Below are positions 23,795 through 25,207 of a stretch of DNA of 25,207 bases, one piece after another. The position numbers and the translations under genes were made by a program. The notes beneath the pieces are model-generated. The model saw only the letters and a list, made by a program, of their open reading frames with translations. It had not been told where the DNA came from and did no database searches. This DNA is from Candidatus Latescibacterota bacterium (lineage in GTDB: Bacteria; Latescibacterota; UBA2968; UBA8231), in the NCBI GenBank assembly GCA_022826515.1, contig JAJDUT010000039.1, forward strand, positions 1-25,207, in the 5' to 3' direction. Position 1 is the first letter of the stretch; every line of letters starts with the position of its first letter.

Positions 23795-25099
23795 TCAGTC
23801 CGCATCGACTAATTGCCGTGCCAATGACCCCTCTCGCGTCAGCGCATACACCGCGAGATTGACACCCAAATTATAGACCAACGGCTCCTCAGCACTGGCC
23901 AGAAACGGACTATTGGCCACATCAAAAGTCTCCCGCTCCTGCTCGGCGATGCCGGCCCAAAAATCGGCGTAGCCCCGCAGCGAATACACCCCCACCAACT
24001 GATCGCCCACCACGATGCCCTCCAAATAGTCCGGCGTGAGCCGCACCGAGCCTACGTAGTGCATATCGCGCATCCCCCGCGGCAGACTACCCACATCGTA
24101 GAAGCAACGGTAGATCGGATGGGTCAGCTCTAAGCGGGTAAATTGCCAGTCCTTCCATTCTTGATAACCCACCGCTTGCAAGCTAGCGCGAATGAGGGAA
24201 CGCAGCGCCGGAATGTCCAAATCGGCGTCGCTGTAATCGGGCCGTAGCTCGCGCACAATCTCCGCAAACAGAAAGCCACCGCCAGTCAAATACGCCCCTA
24301 AATTGGCCGCCTCGCTGTCGGTAAACTCAAAAGGCCCACTCGCCGTCAGCAGCGCGAAAGGCACCTGCAAAAGCTGCCGATCGTCGAGCCGCACCGCGTC
24401 GCGCACTTCGACGTGGACTTGCGTACTAGCGACCATCTTGTCGGCCAACCCGTGCAGCATCCGTTTTTCTCGCATTTGGCGCGTCTGATACAGTCGGCGC
24501 GATGTTTCTGACTCGGCCCGCTCGATGGAAGGGCTGTAGATATTGGACATATAGAGAAAGCCCTTGAGCTTGCGCCGGTCATTGGGATCAACCACCACCA
24601 TCGCCCGGTGTCGTCCCGTGTCCATTGCCTCTACATCCAGCAACTCCAAAGACATGTCGATCTCATCGGCCCCCTGCCGCGTCCCTTCTAGTGCGCCCGC
24701 CCGCATCTGCGGCCCAATCTGCCGCGCCGGGAAATCCGGCACCGGCAACGCCAGCCGATCCGGCAGCGACGCCGTCGGTATCCGCAGCGACGCCGCTTTC
24801 ATCACCGGCAGGGGTCGAGAAGCCATCGGAGCCGGCCGCTGCGCCACCACCGGAGCTGCTTGCAGGGCCGGACGCCGCACTAATGGACGCTGTTGGGGCC
24901 GTTGGCGACGGGTGAGGCTCCGCTGCGGCGGCGGGCGCTTGGTGAACTCGACCATGATCTGTGGCAGCACCGGGTATTGCGTAACCCGCTCGTGGGGCAT
25001 GAGGCCGAAAAGCACCAGCAGATGCAACGCCAGCGACAACGCCAAGCAGCTTTGCAGCTTTCTATTCTTGCGAAACGGGACTTTCCACGGGCGTTTCAT
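23795..25099 (-). CDS. TonB-like N-terminal anchor fused to a DUF4159 domain
   Basis: Protein of 434 aa from ATG 25099. A basic N-terminus is followed by one membrane helix containing S22-L-A-L-H26, the SxxxH pattern of TonB anchors that contacts ExbB/ExbD. Next come PQIMVEFTKRPPPQ and a Pro/Arg-rich stretch to about residue 120, as in the TonB linker. The usual TonB C-terminal domain is absent. Residues about 160-425 instead match DUF4159, a gatase-like fold: ALLTASGPFEFTDSEAANLG, then YLTGGGFLFAEI, LTHPIYRCFYD and YNLGVNLAVYAL. DUF4159 proteins are often encoded beside BatA/MoxR-type genes; their function is unknown. The helix implies an inner-membrane protein with a periplasmic DUF4159 domain, possibly energised by an ExbB/ExbD stator; that is an inference. 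The preceding gene ends 12 bases upstream. Confidence 0.85.
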   Translation of the reverse strand: MKRPWKVPFRKNRKLQSCLALSLALHLLVLFGLMPHERVTQYPVLPQIMVEFTKRPPPQRSLTRRQRPQQRPLVRRPALQAAPVVAQRPAPMASRPLPVMKAASLRIPTASLPDRLALPVPDFPARQIGPQMRAGALEGTRQGADEIDMSLELLDVEAMDTGRHRAMVVVDPNDRRKLKGFLYMSNIYSPSIERAESETSRRLYQTRQMREKRMLHGLADKMVASTQVHVEVRDAVRLDDRQLLQVPFALLTASGPFEFTDSEAANLGAYLTGGGFLFAEIVRELRPDYSDADLDIPALRSLIRASLQAVGYQEWKDWQFTRLELTHPIYRCFYDVGSLPRGMRDMHYVGSVRLTPDYLEGIVVGDQLVGVYSLRGYADFWAGIAEQERETFDVANSPFLASAEEPLVYNLGVNLAVYALTREGSLARQLVDAD

Positions 25100-25111
25100 C
25101 GGCTATACCAT

Positions 25112-25207
25112 TCAGTCGTCTGTTTTGGTCTGGTTAGACAGGATATATAGACCACTACCCCCACCGCGCACGGCCTGCTCCAGCACAGCTAAGTCTGTAT
25201 CACCGTC
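25112..25207 (-). CDS. 3' end of an upstream gene (partial), possibly ExbD-like
   Basis: The last 31 codons of a minus-strand frame run off the window end and stop with TGA at 25112-25114. The visible residues include DTDLAVLEQAVRGGGSGLYI and the end NQTKTDD. The spacing of an acidic start, a helix (LAVLEQAVR), a glycine turn and a hydrophobic strand resembles the end of ExbD periplasmic domains, which would fit the TonB-like gene just downstream. The stretch is too short to be sure. Confidence 0.45.
   Translation of the reverse strand, partial: DGDTDLAVLEQAVRGGGSGLYILSNQTKTDD

Noticed and set aside
1..25207. CRISPR array, tRNA, rRNA or prophage genes
   Set aside because: No regularly spaced direct repeats, no cloverleaf or rRNA motif that I could recognise, and no phage structural or integrase genes.

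Overview
The window is GC-rich and gene-dense. It looks like a chromosomal piece of an uncultured Gram-negative bacterium of the FCB type, possibly Latescibacterota-like; this is an inference and no phylogenetic marker is present. Evidence for an FCB-type outer-membrane lifestyle: a C-terminal sorting-type domain with a PNPFNPTT motif, three proteins ending in a TPNGDxxND/FlgD-Ig-like domain, lipoproteins, ExbB/ExbD genes, a TonB-like N-terminus, and a DUF6785/6784-type membrane protein beside a ThuA/sugar-dehydrogenase fusion and a Gfo/Idh/MocA oxidoreductase. No rRNA, tRNA or CRISPR array was found.

Layout. Positions 1-44 are the cut end of a repeat that recurs, complete, at 20604-20760. 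Positions 58-3532 (+) form a tight operon: a lipoprotein of the sulfatase/alkaline-phosphatase superfamily without the usual formylglycine site, one ExbB/TolQ-like channel protein and two ExbD/TolR-like proteins, the first with Asn in place of the essential Asp. Positions 3545-9848 (-) form a convergent operon, transcribed in the order Gfo/Idh/MocA oxidoreductase, polytopic DUF6785-type membrane protein, 1121-aa secreted ThuA + PQQ-type sugar dehydrogenase + PKD + CBM6 + sorting domain. It is plausibly a carbohydrate-processing unit.

Positions 9849-12250 are an accessory patch: a decayed DUF433 remnant, an inverted AATTAGG repeat cluster, an Rpn-family PD-(D/E)XK nuclease/transposase gene and a Uma2-family (DUF820) gene. 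Positions 12251-13177 encode a secreted CBM9-like protein behind a good ribosome binding site and a 7-3-7 dyad, followed by two hairpins.

Positions 13347-20573 (+) are a surface-protein operon: a small lipoprotein and three tandem paralogous exported proteins of 669, 672 and 816 aa, with discoidin-like N-terminal parts, a shared central module and FlgD-Ig-like ends that all finish in V-A/V-Y. A patch at 20574-21084 (a 157-bp MITE-like palindrome with perfect 19-bp terminal inverted repeats, a DUF2283 gene and a 7-bp tandem repeat) separates this operon from an 877-aa exported, probably beta-rich envelope protein at 21085-23718.

Positions 23795-25207 (-) hold a protein with a TonB-like N-terminal anchor (SxxxH, then a Pro/Arg-rich stretch) joined to a DUF4159 domain, preceded by the 3' end of another gene. 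The strongest leads for new biology are this TonB-like/DUF4159 fusion, the Asn/Asp ExbD pair downstream of a Thr-type sulfatase homologue, the triplicated surface proteins and the two copies of the palindromic element next to start codons.
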